DNA of 64,000 nt from Prauserella endophytica (GCF_005146945.1 NZ_SWMS01000005.1:124001-188000), one strand, 5' to 3'; numbered from the stretch's first letter, positions 27,591-36,946 are shown. A program made the numbers and translations. Notes: generated from the letters alone by a model not told the origin.

Positions 27591-29525
27591 ATGGTCGACC
27601 AACCGAAGGTGACGGAGAAGGAAGCCAGGGCCGTTGCCGAGGAGGCGAGGGAGAGCGGCTGGCAGAAGCCGTCCTTCGCCAAGGAGCTGTACCTCGGGCG
27701 CTTCCGGCTCGACCTCGTGCATCCCCATCCGCGGCCCACCGCCGAGGACTCCGCGAAGGCCGAGAAGTTCCTGACCCGGCTGCGCGACTACTGCCGGACC
27801 CTCGACCCCGCCGTGATCGAACGCGAGGCGCGCATACCCGACGAGTACGTGAAGGGGCTGGCCGAGCTCGGCTGCTTCGGCATCAAGATCCCCGAGTCGT
27901 ACGGCGGGCTCGGGCTCACGCAGGTCGCCTACAACCAGGCCCTCATGCTGGTCGGGTCCGTCCACTCCACACTCAGCGTGCTGCTCTCGGCCCACCAGTC
28001 CATCGGCGTGCCCGAACCGCTCAAGCTGGCAGGCACTTCCGAGCAGAAGGAGCGATTCCTGCCGAGGTGCGCGAAGGGCGCGGTGTCGGCGTTCCTGCTC
28101 ACCGAGCCCGACGTCGGCTCCGACCCGGCGCGGCTGGCGACCTCGGCCGTGCCCACTGAGGACGGCGAGGCGTACCTGCTCGACGGCGTGAAGCTGTGGA
28201 CCACCAACGGCGTCGTCGCCGAGCTGCTCGTCGTGATGGCGCGCGTGCCCAAGAGCGAGGGCCACCGCGGCGGGGTCACGGCGTTCGTCGTGGAGGCCGA
28301 CTCGCCGGGCATCACGGTCGAGCGGCGCAACAGGTTCATGGGCCTGCGCGGCATCGAGAACGGCGTGACGCGTTTCCACCAGGTGCGCGTGCCGAAGGAG
28401 AACGTGATCGGCGGCGAGGGCAAGGGACTCAAGATCGCACTCGCCACGCTCAACACGGGCAGGCTGTCTGTGCCCGCGTCGTGTGCGGGCGCGGCGAAGT
28501 GGGCGCTCAAGATCGCGCGGGAGTGGTCGGCCGAGCGGGTCCAGTGGGGCAAGCCGGTCGGCGAGCACGAGGCGGTGGCCAACAAGATCTCGTTCGTGGC
28601 GGCCACGGCGTACGCACTGGAGGCCGTGGTGGAGCTGTCGGCGCACATGGCCGACGAGGGCCGCAACGACATCCGCATCGAGGCCGCGCTCGCGAAGCTG
28701 TGGGCCAGCGAGATGTCGTGCGTGGTCGCCGACGAGCTGATGCAGATCCGGGGCGGCCGCGGCTACGAGACGGCCGAGTCGCTCGCCGCGCGGGGCGAGC
28801 GGGCCGTGCCGGTGGAGCAGCTGGTCCGCGACCTGCGGATCAACCGCATCTTCGAGGGCTCCTCGGAGATCATGCGCCTGCTCATCGCGCGCGAGGCCGT
28901 CGACGCGCACCTGGCCGCGGCCGGTGACCTCGCCGACGCCGAGGCCGATCTCAAGAGCAAGGCGAGCGCCGCGGCGAAGGCGAGCGGCTTCTACGCGAAG
29001 TGGCTGCCGCAGCTCGTGACCGGCAAGGGCCAGGTGCCGACGTCGTTCACCGAGTTCGGCAGGCTGGCGGGGCACCTGCGGTTCGTGGAGCGCACGGCAA
29101 GGAAGCTGGCCCGATCGACGTTCTACGGCATGGCGCGCTGGCAGGCGGGGCTCGAGCAGCGGCAGGGCTTCCTGGCGCGGATCGTCGACATCGGGGCCGA
29201 GCTGTTCGCCATGGCGGCGACGTGCGTGCGTGCGGAGATGCAGCGCGCGGACGACGTCGAGCGGGGCGAGGCGGCCCACGCGCTGGCGGACGTTTTCTGC
29301 CGCCAGTCACGGCTGCGCATCGAGCGGCTGTTCCATGCGCTGTGGGCCAACACCGACGCGGCCGACCGGGTGCTGACGAGGTCGGTGCTCGCCGGCGGTT
29401 ACACGTGGCTGGAAGAGGGCGTTCTCGACCCGAGCGAGGGCACCGGCCCGTGGATCTCCGACTGGCGAGCGGGCGCCTCGACCGCCGAGAACGTGGCCCG
29501 CCGCCATCTGCCACCCACGAAGTAG
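27591..29525 (+). CDS. Long-form acyl-CoA dehydrogenase (FadE10/VLCAD-like)
   Basis: The 644-residue flavoenzyme has a normal acyl-CoA dehydrogenase core (LLTEPDVGSDPARLATSA, TTNGVVAELLVVMAR, GGRGYETAESLA, FEGSSEIMRLLIARE) plus about 170 extra C-terminal residues that are mostly helical, as in very-long-chain dehydrogenases and mycobacterial FadE10. GAGGAGGG lies just before the ATG. Substrates are probably long acyl-CoA, but this is not provable from sequence. Single gene with its own candidate operators; it converges with dedA across palindrome B3. Confidence 0.9.
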   Translation: MVDQPKVTEKEARAVAEEARESGWQKPSFAKELYLGRFRLDLVHPHPRPTAEDSAKAEKFLTRLRDYCRTLDPAVIEREARIPDEYVKGLAELGCFGIKIPESYGGLGLTQVAYNQALMLVGSVHSTLSVLLSAHQSIGVPEPLKLAGTSEQKERFLPRCAKGAVSAFLLTEPDVGSDPARLATSAVPTEDGEAYLLDGVKLWTTNGVVAELLVVMARVPKSEGHRGGVTAFVVEADSPGITVERRNRFMGLRGIENGVTRFHQVRVPKENVIGGEGKGLKIALATLNTGRLSVPASCAGAAKWALKIAREWSAERVQWGKPVGEHEAVANKISFVAATAYALEAVVELSAHMADEGRNDIRIEAALAKLWASEMSCVVADELMQIRGGRGYETAESLAARGERAVPVEQLVRDLRINRIFEGSSEIMRLLIAREAVDAHLAAAGDLADAEADLKSKASAAAKASGFYAKWLPQLVTGKGQVPTSFTEFGRLAGHLRFVERTARKLARSTFYGMARWQAGLEQRQGFLARIVDIGAELFAMAATCVRAEMQRADDVERGEAAHALADVFCRQSRLRIERLFHALWANTDAADRVLTRSVLAGGYTWLEEGVLDPSEGTGPWISDWRAGASTAENVARRHLPPTK

Positions 29526-29563
29526 CCCGACCGCGAACGGAGCCCTCACCGCCTGTCCATCCG

Positions 29564-29614
29564 CCCCCAAGGCCACCTTTGTTGCGTTCAGCGCAACAAA
29601 GGTGGCCTTGGGGG
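29564..29614. repeat. Long palindrome, GGCCACCTT family (copy B3)
   Basis: Perfect 23-bp arms starting CCCCCAAGGCCACC, identical to copy B1 except the loop (TTCAG instead of TTCAA). It sits between convergent ends at 29525 (+) and 29624 (-). Confidence 0.9.
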
Positions 29615-29623
29615 ACAGTCGGG

Positions 29624-30265
29624 TTACTTGTCTTCGGCGGGCTCCGGGGTCGCCGGGGCGAGGGCCTTCTTCTTCTTGTAGCGGATCAGGAAGAAGACGC
29701 CCACCACCGCGAGCACGCCGACCACGATCATGCCGCCCGTGCTCAGCATCCCCTCGACGCGCTTGGCCGCCTCACCGAGCGCGGCGCCGATGCCGATGTG
29801 CAGCGCCGACCAGCAGAGCGCGCCCGACGCCGCGGCTGGCGCGAACTTGCGGTACGGCAGACCCGACGTGCCCGCTGCCGCGGGCGTGAGGGTGCGCACC
29901 ACCGGCAGGAACCGCGCGAAGAACACCGCCCAGGCGCCCCGCCGCTGGAGGATGCCGGTCGCCTTGTCCCACGCGTCGGTGCCGTAGCGCCGGATGAGCT
30001 TGGTGTCACGCAACCGTGGCCCGAACCGCCGCCCGATCGCGTAGCCGATCGAGTCGCCGATCGCCGCGCACACGGTGACCACCGCCCACAGGACCAGGAA
30101 CCTCGGCACGGTGTTGGCCGTGGTGGCCGCGATCAGCAGCCCTGACTCGCCGGGGGCGATGAACCCGAGTCCGATGGTGCACTCGAGGAGCACGAGCAGG
30201 CCGGTCGCGCCCACGAGGGCGGGCTGCGGCAGGCTCTGCAGCCATTCGAGCAGGTCGGTAACCAC
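29624..30265 (-). CDS. DedA family membrane protein
   Basis: The 213-residue protein has the DedA (VTT/SNARE-associated) fold: an acidic Glu in LLVLLECTIGLGFIAPGESGL, GDSIGYAIGRRFG, FFARFLPVVRTLTPAAAGTS and two C-terminal membrane helices, ending in a Lys-rich tail. DedA proteins are proposed phospholipid (undecaprenyl-phosphate or PE) scramblases/flippases needed for envelope homeostasis. The GTG start has AAGGGGA seven bases upstream. Single gene, followed at 30337-30352 by the lipA-side hairpin region. Confidence 0.92.
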   Translation of the reverse strand: MVTDLLEWLQSLPQPALVGATGLLVLLECTIGLGFIAPGESGLLIAATTANTVPRFLVLWAVVTVCAAIGDSIGYAIGRRFGPRLRDTKLIRRYGTDAWDKATGILQRRGAWAVFFARFLPVVRTLTPAAAGTSGLPYRKFAPAAASGALCWSALHIGIGAALGEAAKRVEGMLSTGGMIVVGVLAVVGVFFLIRYKKKKALAPATPEPAEDK

Positions 30266-30336
30266 GTGCGTTCCCCTTGTGTGTCGTCCCCGTCAACCCC
30301 TGAGACGACAGTAGCGTCTGTCCGGTCCACCCGGGG

Positions 30337-30352
30337 TCGGGGATCTCCCCGA
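30337..30352 (-). terminator. Hairpin after lipA
   Basis: TCGGGGA-TC-TCCCCGA forms a perfect 7-bp stem 13 bases beyond the lipA stop on the minus strand, in the 99 bases before the dedA start. It may end the lipA transcript; the loop is short and there is no T-run. Confidence 0.45.
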
Positions 30353-30364
30353 TTTCCAGGTGAC

Positions 30365-31372
30365 TCAGGACTGGCGAGCGAGGACGCTGCTGGCTTCCTG
30401 CGCGGCCGGCTGGGCGGTGGCGAGGTGCTCCAGGTTCGCGGGCAGCTCCTCGCCGCGGTGGGCCTTGGTCTGCGCGTACAGCTTGCCCGCGCGGTACGAC
30501 GAGCGCACCAGCGGACCGGCCATCACGCCGGCGAACCCGAGCGACTCGGCGACGGCGGTGTGCTCGACGAACTCCTCGGGCTTGACCCAGCGGTCCACCG
30601 GGTGGTGCCGGGGCGAGGGCCGCAGGTACTGGGTGATCGTGAGGATCTCGCAGCCCGCCTCGACGAGATCGCGCATCGCGTCCACGACCTCCTCCGGCGT
30701 CTCACCCATGCCGAGGATCAGGTTGGACTTGGTGACCAGCCCGGCCTCCCGCGCGCGGGTGATGACCTCCAGCGACCGCTCGTAGCGGAAGCCGGGACGG
30801 ATGCGCTTGAAGATCCGCGGCACGGTCTCCAGGTTGTGCGCGAGCACCTCGGGCCGAGAGCCGAACACCTCGGCCAGCTGGCCGGGCTCGGCATTGAAGT
30901 CGGGAATCAGCAGCTCGACGCCGGTGCCGGGGTTGAGCGCGTGGATCTGACGGACGGTCTCGGCGTAGAGCCACGCGCCGCCGTCCTCGAGGTCGTCTCG
31001 GGCGACGCCGGTGACCGTGGAGTAGCGCAGGCCCATCGCCTGCACGCTCTCGGCGACCCTGCGCGGCTCGTCGCGGTCGAACTCGGCGGGCTTGCCGGTG
31101 TCGATCTGGCAGAAGTCACACCGCCGGGTGCACTGCTCGCCACCGATCAGGAACGTGGCCTCGCGGTCCTCCCAGCACTCGTAGATGTTGGGACAGCCGG
31201 CCTCCTCGCACACGGTGTGCAGGCCCTCGCGGCGGACCAGACCCTTCAGCTCGGTGAACTCCGGGCCCATGCGCGCACGGGTCTTGATCCACGACGGCTT
31301 CTTCTCGATCGGCGTCTGGCTGTTGCGAACCTCGAGCCGCAGCAGCTTCCGACCTTCCGGCACAACAGTCAC
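30365..31372 (-). CDS. lipA: Lipoyl synthase
   Basis: The 335-residue radical-SAM enzyme inserts two sulfurs into octanoyl chains on lipoyl domains. Both iron-sulfur cluster motifs are seen: [12 protein letters not shown] (auxiliary cluster) and CTRRCDFC (SAM cluster). It closely follows M. tuberculosis LipA. The GTG at 31372 is chosen over the one at 31381 because TAGTGT lies exactly seven bases upstream (leaderless pattern) and the N-terminus then matches [15 protein letters not shown]. Its clients in this window are the E2 proteins at 36947 and 54758. It is separated from lipB by about 3 kb. Confidence 0.96.
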   Translation of the reverse strand: MTVVPEGRKLLRLEVRNSQTPIEKKPSWIKTRARMGPEFTELKGLVRREGLHTVCEEAGCPNIYECWEDREATFLIGGEQCTRRCDFCQIDTGKPAEFDRDEPRRVAESVQAMGLRYSTVTGVARDDLEDGGAWLYAETVRQIHALNPGTGVELLIPDFNAEPGQLAEVFGSRPEVLAHNLETVPRIFKRIRPGFRYERSLEVITRAREAGLVTKSNLILGMGETPEEVVDAMRDLVEAGCEILTITQYLRPSPRHHPVDRWVKPEEFVEHTAVAESLGFAGVMAGPLVRSSYRAGKLYAQTKAHRGEELPANLEHLATAQPAAQEASSVLARQS

Positions 31373-31408
31373 GGCCCCCACACTACGCCCCGGAAACGGG
31401 CGATCAAC

Positions 31409-32365
31409 CTAAGCCGGATCAGGGGTGACGCCCGTCAACTTCGCCGTGAGCTCCCACAGTCCCGTGCCCAATGCCGGGTCCAGCGCCGACCGCAGCGGCC
31501 GGACCCGCACGGGGTGGCCTCGCAGGCCGCCGGGGCCGCGCGGGCCGAAGTAGTCGCCGCCGTTCACGTCGGGCGCGGTGGCCGCCCGCAGCTGCGGCAG
31601 CGCGCCCATGCGCACGTCCTGCGCGATCAGCAGCTCGCCGAGCCGGATGCCGGTGCCGAGTACCCGCCTGACCACGGCGTTGCCCTGTGACCTGGCCATG
31701 GTGGAGCCGAGCTCGCTGCGGCTGTAGCCCGGGTGGGCGGCCACGCTCAGCACCGGTTCGCCCGCCGCCCGCAGGCGCCGGTCGAGCTCGAGCGCGAAGA
31801 CCTGGTTGGCGAGCTTGGCCTGTGAGTAGGCCTTCGCCGGGTTGTAGCGGCGCCGTTCGAAGTTGGGGTCGGCGAGGTCGATCCCGCCGCCGGTGGCCGC
31901 GAGGCTCGACACGGTGACCACCCTGGCCGCGTCGGCGCCGCGCAGCGCCGGCATGAGCAGCCAGGTGAGCGCGGTGTGGCCGAGGTGGTTGGTGCCGAAC
32001 TGGGTTTCGAAGCCGTCGCGCGTGAGCCCTCTGGGGGCGCCCATCAGGCCCGCGTTGTTCACGAGCACGTCGAGCGAGTCGCGGGTGAGCTCCCTGACCG
32101 TCGCCGCGGCGTCCCGCACGGAGGCGAGGTCGGCGAGGTCGAGCGAGACGAGCACGGGCTTCGTGGCCGACCGCGCGGCGACGTCCCGCAGCGCTTTCGC
32201 GCCACGTTCCGGCGACCGGCACGCCAGCAGCACCTTCGCGCCGTGCTCGGCCAGCACCTGCGCGGTCCGCAGCCCCAGGCCCGAGTTGGCCCCGGTGACC
32301 AGCACCGTGCGGCCGGTCTGGTCCCCGATGTCGGCCTCGCTCCACTGCCCAGCCTCGGTAGCCAT
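31409..32365 (-). CDS. Short-chain dehydrogenase/reductase (retinol-dehydrogenase-like)
   Basis: The 318-residue SDR has the Rossmann motif VLVTGANSGLGLRTA, LDVLVNNAGLMG, a serine in VVTVSSLAATG, and the catalytic YSQAKLANQ (Tyr-x3-Lys), then a long substrate lid. This resembles the retinol/WW-domain oxidoreductase-like SDRs that are numerous in actinobacteria, with unknown substrates. The ATG has no Shine-Dalgarno; TTAGCT lies six bases before it, a weaker form of the leaderless pattern. It lies between lipA and a hypothetical gene, both on the same strand. Confidence 0.85.
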   Translation of the reverse strand: MATEAGQWSEADIGDQTGRTVLVTGANSGLGLRTAQVLAEHGAKVLLACRSPERGAKALRDVAARSATKPVLVSLDLADLASVRDAAATVRELTRDSLDVLVNNAGLMGAPRGLTRDGFETQFGTNHLGHTALTWLLMPALRGADAARVVTVSSLAATGGGIDLADPNFERRRYNPAKAYSQAKLANQVFALELDRRLRAAGEPVLSVAAHPGYSRSELGSTMARSQGNAVVRRVLGTGIRLGELLIAQDVRMGALPQLRAATAPDVNGGDYFGPRGPGGLRGHPVRVRPLRSALDPALGTGLWELTAKLTGVTPDPA

Positions 32366-32406
32366 GGCGACAGCTAACCACCCGTGCTGGCGCGCTGCCA
32401 ACACGG

Positions 32407-32946
32407 CTACGCGGTGGGGGCCAGCTTGCGCAGCAGTTGTCCCATCGGGTTGGCGCGCCTGCCCGCCGTGAGGTGGTCGGTGCGCGCTCGCAGCAGCGAG
32501 ACGAAGGCCTCGCCGACCCGCGTCACCTCGTCGCGCGGCTCGTGCGGCTCCGCCAGCGCGGCCGTGACCGCGAGCATGCGCAGCTCGGCCTCGTACGCCT
32601 TGCGCAGCGCCGGATAACGGTCGACGCCCGCGTCGAGCACGGCCCGCAGCGCGGCGTTCTCCCTGGCGGCGGTGCGCCACGCGCGAGCCACGGCGTCGAC
32701 GTGGTCGGGCTCGCCGCCGGGGACGTCGTAGGCGTCCTCGGGGCCCGCGACCTCGGCGCGCAGCTTGCCCGTGAGCACCTGCGTCCATTTGTACTGCAGG
32801 GCGAGCAGCAGCTGTTCCTCGCTGCCGAACGCCTCCCGCGCGCCGGCGATCTCCGCGAACGGCAGCTCGGCCCGAGGGTTGCGCGCCGCCTGCTTCAGCA
32901 CGGCGTCGATGATGTCGCGCCTGCGATAGAAGTCGTTCCAGCTCAT
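32407..32946 (-). CDS. Hypothetical helical protein, divergent from a TetR gene
   Basis: The 179-residue protein (start SWNDFYRRRDIIDAVLKQAA) is predicted mostly helical, with EQLLLALQYKWTQVLTGKLR and RYPALRKAYEAELRML, and no membrane segment or known catalytic motif. I do not recognise a named family. The ATG has GGGAGGGGACAGG before it. It shares its upstream region, containing two near-identical dyads, with the TetR gene at 33066, so it is the likely regulated target. Confidence 0.75.
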   Translation of the reverse strand: MSWNDFYRRRDIIDAVLKQAARNPRAELPFAEIAGAREAFGSEEQLLLALQYKWTQVLTGKLRAEVAGPEDAYDVPGGEPDHVDAVARAWRTAARENAALRAVLDAGVDRYPALRKAYEAELRMLAVTAALAEPHEPRDEVTRVGEAFVSLLRARTDHLTAGRRANPMGQLLRKLAPTA

Positions 32947-32989
32947 GGCCTGTCCCCTCCCGTGACGCGGGTCATACGACGGTTTGCGG

Positions 32990-33058
32990 CATACTCCCGG
33001 TACGGACCTGACACGCACAACATACCACCGGTATGGGCGCTGGAAACGCGCGTAGAGT
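32990..33058. promoter_or_regulatory. Twin operators and tetR -10 in the divergent region
   Basis: CATACTCCCGGTACG (32990-33004) and CATACCACCGGTATG (33021-33035) match at 12 of 15 positions; the second is a perfect dyad (CATACC-acc-GGTATG). The tetR -10 TAGAGT is at 33053-33058, so the second dyad covers its -35. A weaker relative, CATACGACGGTTTG, starts at 32973. The layout predicts autorepression and control of the 32407-32946 gene. Confidence 0.65.
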
Positions 33059-33065
33059 TGTGAGG

Positions 33066-33662
33066 GTGGTGACAACGAGGTCCAGGCGAGAAGACTATTC
33101 GGAGTCCACCCGCGGTGCCCTCGTCGACAGCGCCATCGAGCTGTTCACCAAGCGCGGCTACGCAGGCACCTCCCTCGACGAGATCGCCAGGCGGGCCAGG
33201 GTGACCAAGGGCGCGCTCTACCACCATTTCAGTGGTAAGCAGGCGGTGTTCGAGGCCGCGTTCGACGCGGTGGAGACCGAGGTGAAGGGCCGCCTGGAGA
33301 AGATCATGACCGGCCCGGAACGGCCCTGGGAGCGCGCGCTGAAGGGCCTGCGTGAGTTCATCGCCAGCTGCCTGGACCCCGCGTACCAGCGCATCGCCAT
33401 CCACGAGGCTCCCGTCGTGATGGGCTGGCAGCGCTGGCGCGAGGCGGAGGACCGCTACAGCTTCGGGCTCATCCGGTCGGCGCTGCAGGACCTCATCGAC
33501 GCGGGCGAGGTGGTCCAGGTGCCCGTGGAGATCACCTCCCGGCTGCTGTTCGGCGCGCTCTCCAGCGCCGCCACCGAGATCGCGAGCTCGCCGGAGCCCG
33601 AGAAGGTCGGCGCCGAAGTGGAACAGGTGATCGTGAGCTTGCTGGAGCAAGTACGCCGTTAG
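33066..33662 (+). CDS. TetR family transcriptional regulator
   Basis: The 198-residue repressor has an N-terminal TetR helix-turn-helix (STRGALVDSAIELFTKRGYA, then TSLDEIARRARVTKGALYHH, FSGKQAVFEAAF) and a ligand domain with a conserved HEAPVVMGWQRWREAE block seen in many actinobacterial members. The GTG at 33066 has TAGAGT exactly seven bases upstream, so it is probably leaderless; an ATG at 33033 would begin inside the operator. It likely represses itself and the divergent gene through the twin dyads. Ligand unknown. Confidence 0.88.
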   Translation: MVTTRSRREDYSESTRGALVDSAIELFTKRGYAGTSLDEIARRARVTKGALYHHFSGKQAVFEAAFDAVETEVKGRLEKIMTGPERPWERALKGLREFIASCLDPAYQRIAIHEAPVVMGWQRWREAEDRYSFGLIRSALQDLIDAGEVVQVPVEITSRLLFGALSSAATEIASSPEPEKVGAEVEQVIVSLLEQVRR

Positions 33663-33672
33663 GCTCGTTGGC

Positions 33673-34608
33673 GTGGAACTGAGGATCTTCACCGAGCCCC
33701 AGCAGGGCGCTTCCTACGACGATTTGCTCCGGGTCGCCAAGGCGACCGAGGACGCTGGATTCGATGCCTTCTTCCGGTCCGACCACTACCTCAAGATGGG
33801 GTCGGTCTCCGGTCTGCCGGGCCCCACCGACGCGTGGGTCACGCTCGGCGGGCTGGCCAGGGAGACCAGCCGCATCCGGCTCGGCACGCTGGTCACCGCC
33901 GCGACCTTCCGGCACCCGTCGGCGCTGGCGATCTCCGTGGCGCAGGTCGACCAGATGTCGGGCGGCCGGGTCGAGTTCGGCCTCGGCTCCGGCTGGTTCG
34001 CCGACGAGCACACCGCCTACGGCTTCGAGCTGCCGGACATGAAGACGCGCTTCGACCGCTACGCCGAGCAGCTGGCGATCATCACCGGGCTGTGGGAGAC
34101 GCCGGAGGGTGAGACGTTCTCCTTCCGCGGCGAGCACTACACCCTCGACGGCGCGCCCGCGCTGCCCAAGCCCGCACAGCGGCCAAGGCCGCCCGTGGTG
34201 CTCGGCGGCACCGGCAAGAAGCGCACGCCGGAGCTCGCCGCGCGCTACGCCGACGAGTTCAACATCCCGTTCAACAGCCCCGAGGTCGCGCTCGCCCAGT
34301 TCGACCGGGTGGAACAGGCCGCGGCGGCGGAGGGCCGCGATCCCAAGGAGATCGTGCGCTCGGCGGCGCTCGTGGTGGCCGTCGGCCGCGACGACGCCGA
34401 GGTGTCACGCCGCGCCGACGCCATCGGCCGCCGGGTTCCCGAGCTGCGCGAGAACGGCGTCGCGGGCACCCCGGCACAGGCCGTGGAGACCATTGGCGCC
34501 TGGCGGGAGAAGACCGGCATCACGCGCCTGTACCTGCAGGTTCTGGACCTCTCCGACCTGGACCACCTCGAGCTGATCGCGTCCGAGGTCGCGCGCCAGC
34601 TCGACTAG
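33673..34608 (+). CDS. LLM class F420-dependent oxidoreductase
   Basis: The 311-residue luciferase-like monooxygenase fold protein has FFRSDHYLKMGS, RIRLGTLVTAATFRHPSALA, GGRVEFGLGSGWFADEHTAY and PPVVLGGTGKKRTPELAARY, typical of F420-dependent members in actinobacteria. Substrate unknown. It begins 10 bases after the tetR stop. There is no Shine-Dalgarno; instead the -10 TAGGCT (33660-33665) starts with the tetR stop codon TAG and lies seven bases before the GTG, so it can be transcribed independently as a leaderless mRNA. Confidence 0.88.
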   Translation: MELRIFTEPQQGASYDDLLRVAKATEDAGFDAFFRSDHYLKMGSVSGLPGPTDAWVTLGGLARETSRIRLGTLVTAATFRHPSALAISVAQVDQMSGGRVEFGLGSGWFADEHTAYGFELPDMKTRFDRYAEQLAIITGLWETPEGETFSFRGEHYTLDGAPALPKPAQRPRPPVVLGGTGKKRTPELAARYADEFNIPFNSPEVALAQFDRVEQAAAAEGRDPKEIVRSAALVVAVGRDDAEVSRRADAIGRRVPELRENGVAGTPAQAVETIGAWREKTGITRLYLQVLDLSDLDHLELIASEVARQLD

Positions 34609-34613
34609 TTCCG

Positions 34614-35360
34614 CTAGTTCTGGAGCGCGAATGTGACTCCGGGGGCGCTGGGGGTCTGCGGGCGCGGCAGCCAGCGGTCGTCGCTGACGGCCAGCTCGCC
34701 CTCCAGCGCCGCGAGCACCGCCTCGCGGGCCAGCGGCAGCGCCTCGGCCACGGTCACGTCGCGGCCCAGCTCCGCCGACAGCGAGGTCGTGCCCGCGTCG
34801 CTGATGCCGCAGGGCACGATCTTGTCGAAGGCGCTCATGTCGGCGTTGCAGTTGAGCTCGAAGCCGTGCATGGTGACGCCGCGCTGCACGCGGATGCCGA
34901 TCGCGGCGATCTTGCGCTCCGGGCCCCGGTCGTCGGCCGGCAGCCACACGCCGCTGCGGCCCTCGACCCGTCCGGTGTGGACACCGAGCCGCTCGCACAC
35001 GTGGATGAGCGCCTCCTCCAGGCGGCGCACGTACTGCACCACGTCGATCGGGTCGGCGAGCTTGACGATGGGATAGCCGACGAGCTGGCCGGGCCCGTGC
35101 CAGGTGATCCGGCCGCCGCGGTCGACGTCGATCACGGGCGTGCCGTCCTTGGGCCGGTCCTCGGGCTGGGTTCGCTTGCCCGCCGTGTAGACCGAGGGGT
35201 GCTCCAGCAGCAGCATCGTGTCGGGGCCCTCGCCGTCCGCGCGGGCGTTGACGCACTCCCGCTGCAGGTCCCACGCCTTCAGGTAGTCGATCGTGCCGAT
35301 CTCGCGGACGTCGACGGGGTCGGTGGTGGCGCGGCAGGACCTGATCGCATTCGCAGTCAC
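34614..35360 (-). CDS. lipB: Lipoyl(octanoyl) transferase
   Basis: The 248-residue LipB moves octanoate from octanoyl-ACP (made by the fab system) onto lipoyl domains before LipA adds sulfur. The catalytic Lys and Cys are in [10 protein letters not shown] and [25 protein letters not shown] and [14 protein letters not shown] are conserved. The GTG start overlaps the PAP2 stop (GTGA) and has TAGCCT seven bases upstream, so it may be read both by coupling and from a leaderless transcript. It converges with the LLM gene, only 5 bases apart. Confidence 0.95.
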   Translation of the reverse strand: MTANAIRSCRATTDPVDVREIGTIDYLKAWDLQRECVNARADGEGPDTMLLLEHPSVYTAGKRTQPEDRPKDGTPVIDVDRGGRITWHGPGQLVGYPIVKLADPIDVVQYVRRLEEALIHVCERLGVHTGRVEGRSGVWLPADDRGPERKIAAIGIRVQRGVTMHGFELNCNADMSAFDKIVPCGISDAGTTSLSAELGRDVTVAEALPLAREAVLAALEGELAVSDDRWLPRPQTPSAPGVTFALQN

Positions 35361-35992
35361 GCTGACGAGGCTACGCCGCGCCTCACCGGCGGCAACAGCC
35401 GAAGTGCCACGGCCGACAGCAGGCCGACGCCGCTCACCGCGAGCACCGCGCCGACCGTGTCGGTCAGCCAGTGCACGTCCAGCACCACCCTGCTCGCGGC
35501 GCACAGCAGCGTCGACACCACCGCCACCCGGGTCACCACGGTGACCAGGTGGGCGGCCAGCAGCGTGCACAGCACCACGGCGGCCACGCCCGTGCTCGCC
35601 ACCGACACGACGTGCCCGCTCGGGTAGCTGAAGTCGGGGTACACGCGGGGCCGTTCCCGCTCGAAGACCGGCTTCGCGAGCCAGCTCGTCGCCCGGCACA
35701 GCACGAGCAGCACCAGCACCCGCAGCACGGTCCCCGCGCTGTCCCTTTCGCCGCGCCGCCACAGCACGAGGGCTCCGATCGCGAGCGCCACCGCGAACAG
35801 CACGGGCAGCACCGGGCCGAGCACCGCGCTCACCGCCTCGGCGAGGACTCCCGCGGGCCCGCGCCACCGGTCGTGGAGCAGGTCGCCGAGCAGGGAGTCG
35901 AGCCCGCCGGGCGAGCCGCTCACGAACACGCCGAGCGCGACGAAGGCCGCCAGCAGCAGCACGCCGAGGACGAGGGAACGCCGGACCGTCAC
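35357..35992 (-). CDS. PAP2 family membrane phosphatase
   Basis: The 211-residue protein has about five membrane segments and the PAP2 active-site motifs [19 protein letters not shown] and [16 protein letters not shown]. Family members dephosphorylate lipid phosphates such as undecaprenyl or phosphatidyl phosphates at the outer membrane face. The GTG overlaps the stop of the upstream TIGR01777 gene (GTGA) and its own stop overlaps the lipB start, so the three genes form a tightly coupled unit. Confidence 0.88.
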   Translation of the reverse strand: MTVRRSLVLGVLLLAAFVALGVFVSGSPGGLDSLLGDLLHDRWRGPAGVLAEAVSAVLGPVLPVLFAVALAIGALVLWRRGERDSAGTVLRVLVLLVLCRATSWLAKPVFERERPRVYPDFSYPSGHVVSVASTGVAAVVLCTLLAAHLVTVVTRVAVVSTLLCAASRVVLDVHWLTDTVGAVLAVSGVGLLSAVALRLLPPVRRGVASSA

Positions 35993-36873
35993 AGCACCGC
36001 CGCGAGCGCCTCGCCGAGGTCGGAGTGCCGGAAGCCGAAGCCCGCGTCGACGAGCTTGCGGGGCACCGCCCTCGGACCGGTCAGGATCATCTCCTCTGCC
36101 GCCTCACCGAGCGCGACGCGCAGCGCCGGGCCAGGCACCCACCACGGCGCGGGCCGGTTCACGGCGCGGCCGAGCGCCTTGGTGAACTCCGCGTTGGTCA
36201 CCACCCCCGGCGCCGCCATGTTGACGGGACCGGCCACGTCGTCGTGCTCCAGCACGAAGCGGATCGCGGCGACCTGATCGGGCAGGGCGATCCACGGGAA
36301 GTACTGCCTGCCGTCGCCGAGCCGGGCGCCGAGGCCGAGCCGGAACAACGGCTTCAACGGGCCAAGCAGCCCGCCCTCGCCGGCGAGCACGGGCGCGTTG
36401 CGCAGCAGCACCACGCGGGCGCCGGCCTCGACGGCGGGCGCGGTCGCCGCCTCCCAGGCCACGCACAGCTCGGGCAGGAACCCTCGGCCCGCCGGGCGCG
36501 ACTCGTCGGCCTCGCGCTCGCCGGTGTCGCCGTAGTAGTGGGCTCCTGATGAGTTCACCAGCAGCGGGATCCCGTGCTCGGCGACGGCCTCGGCGAGCAC
36601 CTCGGTCGGCTCGACCCTGCTGTCGGTGAGCAGCTGCTTGCGGGCCCCGCTCCAGCGGCCGGAGATCAGCGGGGCTCCACACAGGTTCACCACGGCGTCC
36701 ACGCCGTCGAACGTGCCGGGGTCGATGCGGCCCGCGGGCGGATCCCAGCTGCGCTCGTCGCCGGAGCGGGTGTCGCGGCGCACCAGCCGCAGCACGTCGT
36801 GCCCCGCCTCACGCAGGCGCGGCACGAGCGCGCTTCCGATCAGACCGCTGGAACCGGCGACGACGACTCGCAT
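35989..36873 (-). CDS. TIGR01777 family NAD(P)-binding epimerase-like protein (DUF1731)
   Basis: The 294-residue protein starts with the Rossmann motif [18 protein letters not shown], has [52 protein letters not shown] and a C-terminal DUF1731 segment ([34 protein letters not shown]). M. tuberculosis Rv2216 is the positional counterpart, between the E2 gene and lipB. The biochemical function is unknown; relation to lipoate metabolism is suggested only by context. The ATG has TAAGGT six bases upstream, and AGGTGGG could also serve as a ribosome site. Confidence 0.85.
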   Translation of the reverse strand: MRVVVAGSSGLIGSALVPRLREAGHDVLRLVRRDTRSGDERSWDPPAGRIDPGTFDGVDAVVNLCGAPLISGRWSGARKQLLTDSRVEPTEVLAEAVAEHGIPLLVNSSGAHYYGDTGEREADESRPAGRGFLPELCVAWEAATAPAVEAGARVVLLRNAPVLAGEGGLLGPLKPLFRLGLGARLGDGRQYFPWIALPDQVAAIRFVLEHDDVAGPVNMAAPGVVTNAEFTKALGRAVNRPAPWWVPGPALRVALGEAAEEMILTGPRAVPRKLVDAGFGFRHSDLGEALAAVL

Positions 36874-36895
36874 GAACCCACCTTAAAGACACAAA

Positions 36896-36932
36896 GTGAA
36901 GGGGCGCCCACCGAAAGGTGGACGCCCCTCAC
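36896..36932 (-). terminator. Terminator hairpin after sucB
   Basis: GTGAAGGGGCGCCCACC pairs, with one bulge and one mismatch, with the complement at 36917-36932 around the tetraloop GAAA, 15 bases beyond the sucB stop on the minus strand. Confidence 0.75.
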
Positions 36933-36946
36933 CTGGGACTCACGTG

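Noticed and set aside
33033-33065. ATG start 33 bases upstream for the TetR gene
   Set aside because: It begins inside the operator dyad; the GTG at 33066 has a -10 at leaderless spacing.
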